The notes below the pieces were generated by a model. The model was not told the origin of the DNA. It saw nothing but the letters and a program-made list of their open reading frames with translations, and searched no databases. Of a stretch of DNA of 64,000 nt, positions 43,587 to 52,997 are shown one piece after another. The DNA is from Ravibacter sp037191015 (GTDB taxonomy: Bacteria > Bacteroidota > Bacteroidia > Cytophagales > Spirosomataceae). The position numbers and the translations under genes are program-made. Where the stretch lies: contig JBBCKD010000001.1 of the NCBI GenBank assembly GCA_037191015.1, forward strand, positions 310,001 to 374,000, written 5' to 3'. Every line of letters begins with the position of its first letter. Positions within the stretch are counted from its first letter, which is position 1.

Positions 43587-45071
43587 ATGAGCTATCGGCT
43601 ATCGGCGCTATTCCTTACCGGTTTATTTCTGGTTCAATGTTTTGATCTGACGGGCATGTCTTCCGGGAAGGATCAGAGCCCCGGCAAGCCTAATATCGTA
43701 TTCATATTCACGGACGATCAGCGCTACAACACCATCCATGCGCTGGGCGGCGATGAGGTCATCACCCCTAACCTGGATGCGCTGGTGGCCGGCGGTACCA
43801 CTTTTACCCACGCCTTTAATATGGGAGGCTGGCACGGAGCGATCTGCGTTGCGAGCCGTACCATGCTGCTTACCGGGAAGTCGCTGTGGAAGGCGCAGAA
43901 AATTGAAAGGGATCTCTCCGGCCTGGTCTCTGCGGAGCAGCTCTGGGTTCAGCAGATGAAGAAAGCCGGGTACGAAACCTACATGACCGGCAAATGGCAT
44001 GTCAGGACGGATCCGTCCAAAATCATAGATCACGTGGTAAACGAGCGGCCGGGTATGCCCAATCAGACACCTGAAGGATACAACCGTCCGCTGTCGGAAA
44101 ACGATACGCTCTGGACCCCGTGGAATATGAAGTTTGAAGGGTTCTGGAAGGGAGGCCGGCACTGGAGCGAAGTGCTGGCAGACGATGCCGTCGGCTTTAT
44201 GGAATCAGCCGCGCGGAAGCCGGGCCCGTTCTTTATGTACCTGGCCTTCAATGCGCCGCACGATCCCCGCCAGGCGCCTGAGAAGTTTGTCGATCTGTAC
44301 CCGCTGGAAAAGATCAGGGTACCGGCCAACTACATGGATCTGTATCCTTTCAGGGAAGAGATCGGCGCCGGCGCCGGCCTGAGGGACGAGCAGTTGGCGC
44401 CTTTTCCCCGGACGGCATATGCGGTGAAGAAGCAGATACAGGAGTACTATGCCTCCATTACCCACCTCGACGAACAGATAGGCAGGATACTGTCGGCCCT
44501 GGCCCGGACAGGGAAGCTGGAAAATACCTATATCATCTTTACTTCCGACCACGGACTGGCGGTAGGGCGTCACGGGCTCATGGGCAAGCAGAATATGTAT
44601 GACCACAGCGTGCGGGTACCCCTGGTTATTTCCGGACCGGGCATACCGAAAGGGGAAAAAAGGCGGCAGCAGGTATATCTCCAGGACGTGGTGCCTACCG
44701 CTTACCAGATGGCGAAGATCAACAAACCCGAAGGAGTCTTTTTCAACAGTATGCTCCCGATGGCCGGCAATGCCAAAGCAAAATCGCCTTACGATGAGAT
44801 CTACGGGGCGTATATGAATTTACAACGGATGGTCCGCACCGACCGGTACAAGCTCATTGTGTATCCCGAAGCGGCAAAGCTGATGCTGTTTGATCTGCAA
44901 AAAGATCCGGACGAAACGCAGGACCTGGCACAAGACCGCCGCCACCGCCCTGTTTTGGAAGAAATGAAAACGCGTCTGACCCGCCAGCAGGTCATGCTGG
45001 GCGATACCCTCGACCTTGAGCCTGTGTTCAGGTCTTATGCCGGTCGGCCTGCCAGGCGGAAGCATGGTTGA
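43587..45071 (+). CDS. Second secreted sulfatase (choline-sulfatase/iduronate-sulfatase type, PUL-C)
   Basis: 494 residues, with a signal segment (about 1-24). The metal site is NIVFIFTDDQRYNT; the formylglycine motif is Cys87-Val-Ala-Ser-Arg, the Ala-variant of C-x-P/A-x-R; MTGKWHVR, FMYLAFNAPHDPRQAP, FTSDHGLAVGRHGLMGKQNMYDHSVRVPL and LFDLQKDPDETQDL are further family features. The Ala-variant and HG-LMGKQNMYDH segment separate it from the first sulfatase, so the two probably remove sulfate from different positions. Maturation enzyme is not encoded here. Confidence 0.92.
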   Translation: MSYRLSALFLTGLFLVQCFDLTGMSSGKDQSPGKPNIVFIFTDDQRYNTIHALGGDEVITPNLDALVAGGTTFTHAFNMGGWHGAICVASRTMLLTGKSLWKAQKIERDLSGLVSAEQLWVQQMKKAGYETYMTGKWHVRTDPSKIIDHVVNERPGMPNQTPEGYNRPLSENDTLWTPWNMKFEGFWKGGRHWSEVLADDAVGFMESAARKPGPFFMYLAFNAPHDPRQAPEKFVDLYPLEKIRVPANYMDLYPFREEIGAGAGLRDEQLAPFPRTAYAVKKQIQEYYASITHLDEQIGRILSALARTGKLENTYIIFTSDHGLAVGRHGLMGKQNMYDHSVRVPLVISGPGIPKGEKRRQQVYLQDVVPTAYQMAKINKPEGVFFNSMLPMAGNAKAKSPYDEIYGAYMNLQRMVRTDRYKLIVYPEAAKLMLFDLQKDPDETQDLAQDRRHRPVLEEMKTRLTRQQVMLGDTLDLEPVFRSYAGRPARRKHG

Positions 45072-45152
45072 TATCCTGATCCGAACCCTGCCCTGACCGC
45101 CGGCTGTAAAACCGTACACCCGGCAGGGGCTTAACCTGATAACGTATCTTCT

Positions 45153-47531
45153 ATGATGGAGAAAAGCCGTACCCTTTACCTGTTGATGCTGTCGGTGAGC
45201 CTCCTTTGCACTTTCCGGGTGCAGGGGCAGGAAGAAAACGAGCTTTGGTATAACGCTCCCGCAAAGGAGTGGACCGGGGCGCTGCCGGTGGGGAACGGCC
45301 GCATGGGCGCCATGGTGTTCGGAGATCACGGCACGGAAAGGATCCAGTTTAACGAGGAAAGCGTCTGGGCGGGGAGCAGGATCGATAACAACAACCCGCA
45401 GGCTTTGAAGCAACTGCCGGCTGTCAGGCAGGCGCTGTTCAGGGGCGAGTATACCAAAGCCTGGGAGCTTTCCGATCAATACCTGCTGGGTACTCCTCCG
45501 CGTATCAGGTCCTACCAGACGCTGGGCGACGTGCTGATCCGGTATCACTGGGATGAAGCCCCCGTAGATTACAGGCGCTCCCTTATGCTGGACAAAGGGA
45601 TATCCAAAACTGAATACAAGGCCGGTGGCATTAACTTTCAGCAGGAGGTTTATGCTTCTGCTCCGCATGATGTGATCGTGATACAACTAAGCGCAGACAA
45701 GGCTTTCGGCGCTGACGTCTCACTGGTCAGGGAGAAGGATGTGGATCAGTACCGCCACCAGGATGGAACCGCCTGGTTTGAAGGCCGGATCCGTGACGAA
45801 GACTCGCCGCTGATGGGACCCGGAGGAAAGCACATGCGGTTCTGCTCGGCGATGCAGGTCCTGGCCTGCGACGGTAAAGTCGTTTCTTTTGCAGACCAGG
45901 GCTCCTCCGGTCTCAGGATTTCGGAAGCGCGTCATGTAACGCTGGTGCTGACGGCTGCAACCGACTACAATTTTGATCAGCTCGATACCGATGCATCCAT
46001 ACGTCCTCTCGAGGTTTGCAAATCGATACTCGGCAAGGTGCAGGGAACTGACCCTTCGGCACTACGGTCTCAGCACGAAAGCGACCACCGGCGTTTGTTC
46101 GACCGGGTGAAGTTCCGGCTGGGCAGAAACAACGAGGACCACCTGCCGACAGACGAACGCGTAGCGGCGGTGAAATCAGGTAAGCAGGACAATGGGTTGA
46201 TCACACTTTACTTCCAGTACGCGCGCTATCTTCTCATGGCTTCTTCCCGCAAACCCGGGAAGCTTCCCGCAAACCTGCAGGGCGTCTGGAACGACCTTTA
46301 CACCGCGAAGTGGAATTCGGATTTTCATACCAACATCAACCTGCAGATGAACTACTGGCCGGCAGAGGTAGCCAACCTGCCGGAGACGACGGAGCCGCTG
46401 TCCGGTTTCCTGACCAGGCTGACGGCGCCCGGCAGCCGGACGGCAAAAGCCATGTACGGAACAGAAGGATGGACGCTGCATCACCTGACCGACGTTTTCG
46501 GCCGGACCGGCGTAGCAGACGGGGTCTGGGGCCTGTCTCCCATGGCCGGGCCGTGGATGACCTTCCCGCTTTTCAGGCACTACGAATTTACGCTCGACAG
46601 GCATTATCTTGAGCAGACCGCCTACCCGGTGATGAAAGGCTCCGTGCAGTTTGTGCTCGGTTTCCTGGTAGAATCGCCGGAAGGCTACCTGGTGACAAAT
46701 CCTTCCCATTCACCCGAAAACGCTTTTTTTGTCCCGGGTACCGACAAAAAAGAGAAAACGTACCTATGTTACGCCGCCACGATCGATACACAGATCATTC
46801 ACGGGCTGTTCTCCAATTTCATAAAAGCCGCGACCGTATTGAACAGGGACGCAGAGCTGGCGGATAAGCTGAAAGCGACATTGAAGAGGCTTCCTCCCAT
46901 GAAGGTAGGCGCGAACGGGACGCTGCAGGAGTGGATTCATGACTATGAAGAGGCGGAGCCCGGCCACCGCCATATTTCTCACCTGCTGGGATTGTATCCG
47001 CTCTCGCTGATTACAAAAGATACCCCGGCTTTGTTTGAGGCGGCAAAGAAGACCATCGAACGGCGGATGGCTCACAGTACCTGGCACGTAGGCTGGAGCA
47101 GCGCCTGGATCATCAATTTCTACGCAAGACTGTATGACGGCGAAAAAGCGGGTGACCAGGTACAGAGGCTGCTGCAGCAAAGCACCCTCGGCAACCTTTT
47201 CAATACCATCCCTCCTTTCCAGATAGACGGCAATATGGGCGGGGCTGCCGGGATCGCGGAGATGCTGCTGCAATCGCACAATGACGAGATTCACATTCTT
47301 CCCGCGTTACCCGCTTCCTGGAAGGAAGGCAGCATAACCGGTCTGAAAGCGCGGGGCAACTATACGGTAGACATTAAATGGCAGAACGGCATGCCTGTGT
47401 CGCTTTCGGTCTATAGTCCCGGAGACAGGGTATGCAGGGTACGGTACCGTCAGCAGGTAAAGGAAGTGAGTTTGAAAAAAGGGGATAACCTGTTTTCGAT
47501 GAAAGAGCTGGCGTTTGAAGCTGAAAGATGA
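45153..47531 (+). CDS. GH95 family alpha-L-fucosidase or alpha-L-galactosidase
   Basis: 792 residues with a signal peptide ending near RVQGQ (about 25). GH95 hallmarks are WYNAPAKEWTGALPVGNGRMGAMVFG at the N-terminus, HTNINLQMNYWPAEVANL with Asn394 and Asn396, PSHSPENAF with Glu522, and PPFQIDGNMGGAAGIAEML with Asp692. These match by position in motif the residues N421, N423, E566 and D766 of Bifidobacterium AfcA, so the inverting active site looks intact. It would release terminal alpha-1,2-L-fucose or L-galactose. An 81-bp gap precedes it, containing a 7-bp inverted repeat but no clear terminator. Confidence 0.93.
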   Translation: MMEKSRTLYLLMLSVSLLCTFRVQGQEENELWYNAPAKEWTGALPVGNGRMGAMVFGDHGTERIQFNEESVWAGSRIDNNNPQALKQLPAVRQALFRGEYTKAWELSDQYLLGTPPRIRSYQTLGDVLIRYHWDEAPVDYRRSLMLDKGISKTEYKAGGINFQQEVYASAPHDVIVIQLSADKAFGADVSLVREKDVDQYRHQDGTAWFEGRIRDEDSPLMGPGGKHMRFCSAMQVLACDGKVVSFADQGSSGLRISEARHVTLVLTAATDYNFDQLDTDASIRPLEVCKSILGKVQGTDPSALRSQHESDHRRLFDRVKFRLGRNNEDHLPTDERVAAVKSGKQDNGLITLYFQYARYLLMASSRKPGKLPANLQGVWNDLYTAKWNSDFHTNINLQMNYWPAEVANLPETTEPLSGFLTRLTAPGSRTAKAMYGTEGWTLHHLTDVFGRTGVADGVWGLSPMAGPWMTFPLFRHYEFTLDRHYLEQTAYPVMKGSVQFVLGFLVESPEGYLVTNPSHSPENAFFVPGTDKKEKTYLCYAATIDTQIIHGLFSNFIKAATVLNRDAELADKLKATLKRLPPMKVGANGTLQEWIHDYEEAEPGHRHISHLLGLYPLSLITKDTPALFEAAKKTIERRMAHSTWHVGWSSAWIINFYARLYDGEKAGDQVQRLLQQSTLGNLFNTIPPFQIDGNMGGAAGIAEMLLQSHNDEIHILPALPASWKEGSITGLKARGNYTVDIKWQNGMPVSLSVYSPGDRVCRVRYRQQVKEVSLKKGDNLFSMKELAFEAER

Positions 47532-47627
47532 AAAGGTACGGAGATGGGTCCCGGAAAATTACGAAGTTTGCACGTCATCCGCGGAAGGAAATACCTGGAA
47601 GGATCCGCGCCGCTACTTTTAATCCGT

Positions 47628-48530
47628 ATGATTATGATGCCGTCAGTACTTAAATTCTTGGTGTTCAGCGTTCTTTCGTTTCTATTGCTGCCGGTCGCTT
47701 ACAGTCAGCCGCTCATACGCATCGGTATCATTGCCGATATCCAATATGGTGATATCGATCCGGCCGGTACCCGGTATTACAGGAATTCTCTTAAGAAACT
47801 GGAAGACTGCGTCGCTGATCTCAACGGCGAAAAGGTAAATTTTTCCGTCAATCTCGGCGACCTGGTAGACAGGAATCCGGCGGATATGGAAGCGGTTCTG
47901 ACCAGGTTGAAAACGCTCGAACAGAAAGTATACAATACTACCGGGAACCATGATTACGTAGGAATCACCGACAATAAAGCCCTGTATAAGCAATTGGGAA
48001 TGCCTGCAGAGTACTATTCGTTCCGGTATGGAAAGTGGTTGTTTATTATGTTGAACACCAACGAAATAGCTTCCTATGCCAACACAAAAGGGACTGAAAA
48101 GGAAAAAGAGCTGGCAGCCGTGCAGGCGAGGATCGGTGCACGGGGACGGAATAATGATAAAAGCTGGAACGGCGCCATCAGTGAGGAGCAGATGAAATGG
48201 CTGACGAAGCTTCTGAAGAAGGCAGATAAGAAGCGTATCAACGTTATGGTGTTTTCGCATCATCCTTTGTTCCCGGTGAAAGAGTTTACCGCCTTAAACG
48301 ATCAGGAAATTCTGGAAACGCTCTCGTCGTTTTCCTGCGTAAAAGGCGTTATCAGCGGTCATCATCATGTAGGTGCCTTCGGAACATACAAAGGAATCCC
48401 CTGTATTACAACTGAAGGAATGGTAGAGACGGAAAGCAGCAACGCATATGGTGTCCTGGATATTTATGACGATAAATTTGTGCTGCGGGGTAGGGGAAGG
48501 ACGGTCACTCATGAGGCAGGGATACGCTAA
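47628..48530 (+). CDS. Secreted metallophosphoesterase (PUL-C 3' end)
   Basis: About 300 residues from ATG 47628 (MIMMPSVLKFLVFSVLSFLLLPVAYSQ, a signal peptide); an in-frame ATG at 47544 would add 28 non-signal residues. The calcineurin-like metal motifs are complete: IIADIQYGDID, NLGDLVDR, TGNHDYVG, VFSHHPLFP and GVISGHHHVGAF. It probably hydrolyses phosphomonoesters or diesters, perhaps ADP-ribose/CDP-alcohol-like substrates as in related proteins. Its TAA shares bases with the stop codon of the convergent 900-residue gene. Confidence 0.85.
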   Translation: MIMMPSVLKFLVFSVLSFLLLPVAYSQPLIRIGIIADIQYGDIDPAGTRYYRNSLKKLEDCVADLNGEKVNFSVNLGDLVDRNPADMEAVLTRLKTLEQKVYNTTGNHDYVGITDNKALYKQLGMPAEYYSFRYGKWLFIMLNTNEIASYANTKGTEKEKELAAVQARIGARGRNNDKSWNGAISEEQMKWLTKLLKKADKKRINVMVFSHHPLFPVKEFTALNDQEILETLSSFSCVKGVISGHHHVGAFGTYKGIPCITTEGMVETESSNAYGVLDIYDDKFVLRGRGRTVTHEAGIR

Positions 48531-51229
48531 TGGGTGACCAGCTCGTCAATAAGCATGCATGAAGGTTCCTGGCTGCCCGGAATCTTGCGGCTTACGATAC
48601 GCAGCCGGATCTGTGGGGTCATGCAGTCGGTGAGCTCCACGCCGAATTCCTGTGCTACCGCCGTTTTTTCGTCTTCGGGCTGGTCTATTTCAAGCTCGCC
48701 CACAAAACGCCACTCTCCATTTCTAAAAGCCGATACTTCCAGCCGGTCCGGGAAATAAATACCCTTTGACGGATCGTGCATAAAACGTCCTCCGATGTAG
48801 TGAACCAGGGAATTTGTCCTGACTTTCACAGTAGCTTCCACGGCCACATTCCGAAAACCGGTCCACCGCGAATCAATTTTCGAGGCAGATCCGAAGAGCC
48901 CGTCCACCAATCCCTCAGCTTCTTTTCCCGGGTAAAGGTGGTCAGGCTGCTGGCTCAGTTCGGGAACTATGCCCATCCCGATATGCGGTTTGTCGAGTGG
49001 CGGCGAGTTTTTCCATATTTCAACTGCCTTGTCGATCTCCATTTCACGACGATATTGCTCGAACTTACCGGCTATTTTACTGGCCCGCGTCATGTCCCAA
49101 AGCGAAGTCTCCAGTTTTCTCATTGCCAGCGCAGCCACAACATGCGACTGCAGCCAGCCGGTTTCCGAGCACCACGCGCCCCAGCCGGTGTCGCCATTGG
49201 CGCCCCAATATTCCCAGTTGCTATAGTCGAAGGCCCGAAACCAGCCTCCGTCAAGATCGCTATGGTCTTCGCTCCGCACCTGGATACGCACCAGGAATTC
49301 GGCCATACGATCGGAAATCTCCGCCAGGCGTTTGTCACCGGTCACCACAGCTGCTTCATGCATACCCAGAAAGGCGGGCGCCATGGCGTAAAAGACATCC
49401 ACACAGGGATCGCCGTCGAGGTGAACGATCGAAGTTTCACTTCCGCCATAATCTTCGTTTGAAGTTAAGCTTGTCGCAATCATTTCTTCCTGGATAGCGC
49501 CTGATTTGTCCATACGCGCCACCATATCGTTAATTACCTGGTAAAGCCATCGCCGGTGCTCAGGCGTGTCGTCCACCCGCACCAGCCACGCCAGCGGCAG
49601 CAGCATACGTCCGCGCTCCATCTGCAGCTGGTGTAATGCGACGAGCCAGTTTTTAGGATATTTTTCCATGGTCAGTCGTATCGCCTTCCGTGCCTGTACC
49701 AGCAAGGGTTCATATTTTGTCTTGTCGTACAGCCACAGGTAATTTGCCCACGCCCAAGCTTCGCGCTGCGGCCAGGGTATTATCATACGATTTTTTGCGT
49801 AATGCTCCCAGCCGACTTTCTTCAGCTCATTTTTTCTCAAAGCAATGCCGTTACGGAATCCTTCCGGGCCGGCAGTACGGAAATTAGCCAGGATCCCGGC
49901 TACGAGCTGCTCATCCCACCGGTCGGTCTTCAAAGCGGAGGCCGTCACCATTGTACTGATCAGCGACTTGGAATTATCGTTCCCCCAGTACAGGTCCGAG
50001 CCGCTGTCGTTATACTTTCCGCCGCCCTGGTACCAGCCGAAGAACCCGAACCAGCCGTCAGCCGGCCTGGCCGGCGGGCCCTGGAACATACCTGAAGTGT
50101 GGAAAAGATACTCCATCAGGTTGTTCGAAATCCCGGCATATTCATCATTGCCTTCCGTTAATGACCCAAGCGCATATGCCATAGCCGATTCTGCATTGCA
50201 ATCGGCCCTGGGGAAGTTCCGTCTCGGCTGGCTGCCATCCGCCATAATGTATGAAACATGCCCTTCCAGTATGCCGAACCGTCCGTCGCCGTAAGGTTCG
50301 TCAGGCCTTTTGGGCGGAACCACCGGGCTGCCGCCGATCTGCTTCCAGCCCGTTTTTTCGGATTTCTTCACCCATGGCTCATCCAGCAAAAAGCCGCGAT
50401 ACCATTTAATTCCCCTTTCCAGGGCAAGATCCTCGGCGTTGTCCGGCAGTTTCTCATCGCGGGTGAAAGAAGTGCCTACCGAGGGAGCCCAATCCGGCAG
50501 CTTCAATGCGGAAGACTGGCCGAGCCACGACAATACGTTGTTCCATATGGGTGTCCATGCGGCGGCGGGGCCATAGCGCGCAGTGACAAACTGGCTAAGT
50601 TTTGTGGTCGACACGAAAATGTCCTGCCCCTCTATTTGCACGAGCAAGGGTTTGGTTGTATCCGGAAGGCCGTAGACGGCCTTGTTATATCCTGCGATAC
50701 GGGCTAAAACCAGGTCGGCGGGCTTCAGCGAGACGCTATCCGGATCGATAGGCAATACCTGGCAGTCGCTCAGCTGCAGTATCCGGAGCTTTTGCAGATC
50801 CGGGTTAAAACTTTCCGTAGCAACAACCGCTCTTTCCCATACTTCTGCACGCTTTGGCTTCCCGGTAACGGCGCCCGGAAGATAGTCGGGGTACTCCACG
50901 AACAGCCGCAATTTCTTCGATGCAGCTTTTTCATAAACGATTGGCGGAATTTTAGTCGGCTCCGGATACCGGTCCGCCAGGATCAGCACCCCTGAGCCCG
51001 GAAGCGCCGCATCCACAGCCTCCTCAGGACCGGAAAACCTGGCATACTCCCTTCCCTTCGATGTCATAATCTTATAAAGGTCGTTTTCCGGAGAACAGGA
51101 AAAATATAGTCTCTTATTTTCATGGAAATAGAGCGGATAAACCGCATATACTAAAGTGAGAGCCACTATCGGAAGTGCAATTATTACCCTCCCGACTCTC
51201 CTGGAATCAGTTTTCTTCATTACTGGCAA
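48527..51229 (-). CDS. Uncharacterised membrane-anchored six-hairpin glycosidase-like protein
   Basis: 900 residues; family not recognised. A single N-terminal membrane segment (about 13-35, VGRVIIALPIVALTLVYAVYPLYF) seems uncleaved. Residues about 40-250 form an alpha/beta domain like those beside glycosidase catalytic modules. The centre (about 330-730) has repeating helical hairpins rich in Trp and acidic residues (DGWFGFFGWYQGGG, WPQREAWAWANYLWLYDK, DLDGGWFRAFDYSNWEYWG, GWGAWCSETGWLQSHVVAAL), resembling an (alpha/alpha)6 barrel. The C-terminus (about 770-900) resembles a discoidin-type beta-sandwich. It follows SusD by 46 nt in PUL-D, which suggests the main depolymerising or trimming enzyme of that locus. 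Confidence 0.6.
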   Translation of the reverse strand: MPVMKKTDSRRVGRVIIALPIVALTLVYAVYPLYFHENKRLYFSCSPENDLYKIMTSKGREYARFSGPEEAVDAALPGSGVLILADRYPEPTKIPPIVYEKAASKKLRLFVEYPDYLPGAVTGKPKRAEVWERAVVATESFNPDLQKLRILQLSDCQVLPIDPDSVSLKPADLVLARIAGYNKAVYGLPDTTKPLLVQIEGQDIFVSTTKLSQFVTARYGPAAAWTPIWNNVLSWLGQSSALKLPDWAPSVGTSFTRDEKLPDNAEDLALERGIKWYRGFLLDEPWVKKSEKTGWKQIGGSPVVPPKRPDEPYGDGRFGILEGHVSYIMADGSQPRRNFPRADCNAESAMAYALGSLTEGNDEYAGISNNLMEYLFHTSGMFQGPPARPADGWFGFFGWYQGGGKYNDSGSDLYWGNDNSKSLISTMVTASALKTDRWDEQLVAGILANFRTAGPEGFRNGIALRKNELKKVGWEHYAKNRMIIPWPQREAWAWANYLWLYDKTKYEPLLVQARKAIRLTMEKYPKNWLVALHQLQMERGRMLLPLAWLVRVDDTPEHRRWLYQVINDMVARMDKSGAIQEEMIATSLTSNEDYGGSETSIVHLDGDPCVDVFYAMAPAFLGMHEAAVVTGDKRLAEISDRMAEFLVRIQVRSEDHSDLDGGWFRAFDYSNWEYWGANGDTGWGAWCSETGWLQSHVVAALAMRKLETSLWDMTRASKIAGKFEQYRREMEIDKAVEIWKNSPPLDKPHIGMGIVPELSQQPDHLYPGKEAEGLVDGLFGSASKIDSRWTGFRNVAVEATVKVRTNSLVHYIGGRFMHDPSKGIYFPDRLEVSAFRNGEWRFVGELEIDQPEDEKTAVAQEFGVELTDCMTPQIRLRIVSRKIPGSQEPSCMLIDELVTH

Positions 51230-51275
51230 AGTTTATGATCAGCTATCTCACGCGGGATTCAGAAAATATCAGGTC

Positions 51276-52985
51276 TCAGTAGCCCGGGTTCTGGGTGAGG
51301 TTTGAATTAATCAACAGCTCTTTGGTCGGAACAGGCCATAAATAATGCTTGGATTTGTCAAAAGATCTTACCGACAGCAGTTTGATCAATCCCCGATCAT
51401 ACAGATTACTGAAATCAGACGTGCCATCCTCGTCGATAGCAGGTATTCCGGGCAAAAACCACAGGCCCTGCCGTACCACCTTTTGCCTGAGCTCATCCGG
51501 ATCGAGCAACCCGTAGTCTTTATCGTTCAATACTTTTTCGGCAAGCCTCCACCGGATGATGTCTGCATAGCGGCGTGCTTCAAAAGCAAATTCCATCCTC
51601 CTTTCTACCCTCAGTATTTTCCGCAGCTCAGCCTGGCTGCCGGCGGTAATCTCCGGGTAGCTGCCATTTTTATAGGCCCGGGCGCGGACTTTGTTCATAG
51701 CATCCAGCACCGTCTGGTCTATGGTGCCCAGCTCGATCATTGCCTCCGCATACATCAGTATTACATCGGCATAGCGGATGATCACATGATCGGGGTCGAT
51801 GAGATTGCCGGTGCTATACCAGGCGAGATCTATTCCTTTTTTCCAGGCCAGTCCGTTGAAGGAGCCCCATTGAATTACCGCCCTGTTGTTGGTATTGGCC
51901 ACCGCCTGACCTGTCGTGACATCTACTACCGTCATCGTATCGGGGTGCGGCTCATACTTCCAATAGCCGAACATGGTTCCGTGCTCCACTATGGTGGCCG
52001 TGCACCTGGGATCACGGTTTTCGAACGGCTTTCTCGGGTTGTACAGCGGAGATTTGTCTATCGGCAATCCATCGGTGCATAGAAAAGAGCTGAACAAATC
52101 CCAGGAGGGCTGGATGTAGGCAGCGCCCCTGATCCTGGAAAGCGGTTCGTAGGTAGTTCCCCAGTAGGGTACATACAGGTTCAGGCTGACGGAACGGGGA
52201 ATGGCGAAGATCGTCTCTACAGAATACTTGGTCCTGGACAGGAACAATTGCTCAAAATCCGGGTAAAGCTCATAGACCTTAAGATCCATGCAGGCTTTGG
52301 CGGCATCCCGCGCTACTGCGTATTCGCCCATAAATAAAGCGATCCGTGCTTTCAAAGCCAATGCCGCACCTTTCGTCGCATACTTTCTCCCGGAATAAGA
52401 CGCCGGAAGGTTTTCGGCTGCATAGTCAAAATCAGCAAAGATCTTTTGCAGGATCTCCGATTTAGGGGTTCTTCCCAGCCTGAATGCCTCCTCTATCGTT
52501 ACATTCTTCTCGACATAAGGGACATCCCCCCAGTGAAAGATCAGCTTTGAATACTGCACCGCTCTTACGAACCTTGCTTCCCCGATATATTGCTTCAGCG
52601 TAGCCTGCTGAATGGCGCCACTCGGATTTTCCAGCCTTTCCATGACCAGGTTGGCTGTAGCGATGGCTTCATAGTATCGCCCCCATGCTTCTACCACATA
52701 GGCCGAATTCCCGTCCAGGCTGCCATTGGTCATCGTATTCAGCCTGTCTCTGCAGGTCAGATCATCCGACCAGGAGTCGAGCCACCTCGGATCGATCACG
52801 CTCGTCAGAGTAGGGTTAGAATCCCAGAATTTCATATCATATAAATAATCCAGGGACATTCTGGCCTCCCGGTCATCCGAAAACCAGGTTTCGGCAGATG
52901 CATTCGACAAAGGATTCAGATCCATTGTCTGGCATGAGTCAAGGACAACTCCGGCCAACAGGATATACAGGATTTTATTTTTCAT
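51276..52985 (-). CDS. SusD/RagB outer-membrane lipoprotein (PUL-D)
   Basis: 569 residues. The lipoprotein signal ends VLDSC (Cys18). Family segments include YIGEARFVRAVQYSKLIFHWGDVPYVEK, HVIIRYADVILMYAEAMIELG, MNKVRARAY and ILRVERRMEFAFEARRYADIIRWR. It binds the PUL-D substrate on the cell surface. It lies 12 nt downstream of susC and 46 nt upstream of the 900-residue gene, all on the minus strand. Confidence 0.95.
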   Translation of the reverse strand: MKNKILYILLAGVVLDSCQTMDLNPLSNASAETWFSDDREARMSLDYLYDMKFWDSNPTLTSVIDPRWLDSWSDDLTCRDRLNTMTNGSLDGNSAYVVEAWGRYYEAIATANLVMERLENPSGAIQQATLKQYIGEARFVRAVQYSKLIFHWGDVPYVEKNVTIEEAFRLGRTPKSEILQKIFADFDYAAENLPASYSGRKYATKGAALALKARIALFMGEYAVARDAAKACMDLKVYELYPDFEQLFLSRTKYSVETIFAIPRSVSLNLYVPYWGTTYEPLSRIRGAAYIQPSWDLFSSFLCTDGLPIDKSPLYNPRKPFENRDPRCTATIVEHGTMFGYWKYEPHPDTMTVVDVTTGQAVANTNNRAVIQWGSFNGLAWKKGIDLAWYSTGNLIDPDHVIIRYADVILMYAEAMIELGTIDQTVLDAMNKVRARAYKNGSYPEITAGSQAELRKILRVERRMEFAFEARRYADIIRWRLAEKVLNDKDYGLLDPDELRQKVVRQGLWFLPGIPAIDEDGTSDFSNLYDRGLIKLLSVRSFDKSKHYLWPVPTKELLINSNLTQNPGY

Positions 52986-52997
52986 TGCGCTTCAACT

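Noticed and set aside
45086..45128. 7-bp inverted repeat CCCTGCC/GGCAGGG before the GH95 gene, considered as a terminator
   Set aside because: The loop is long (29 nt) and no T-run follows, so termination is not supported; the operon probably continues.
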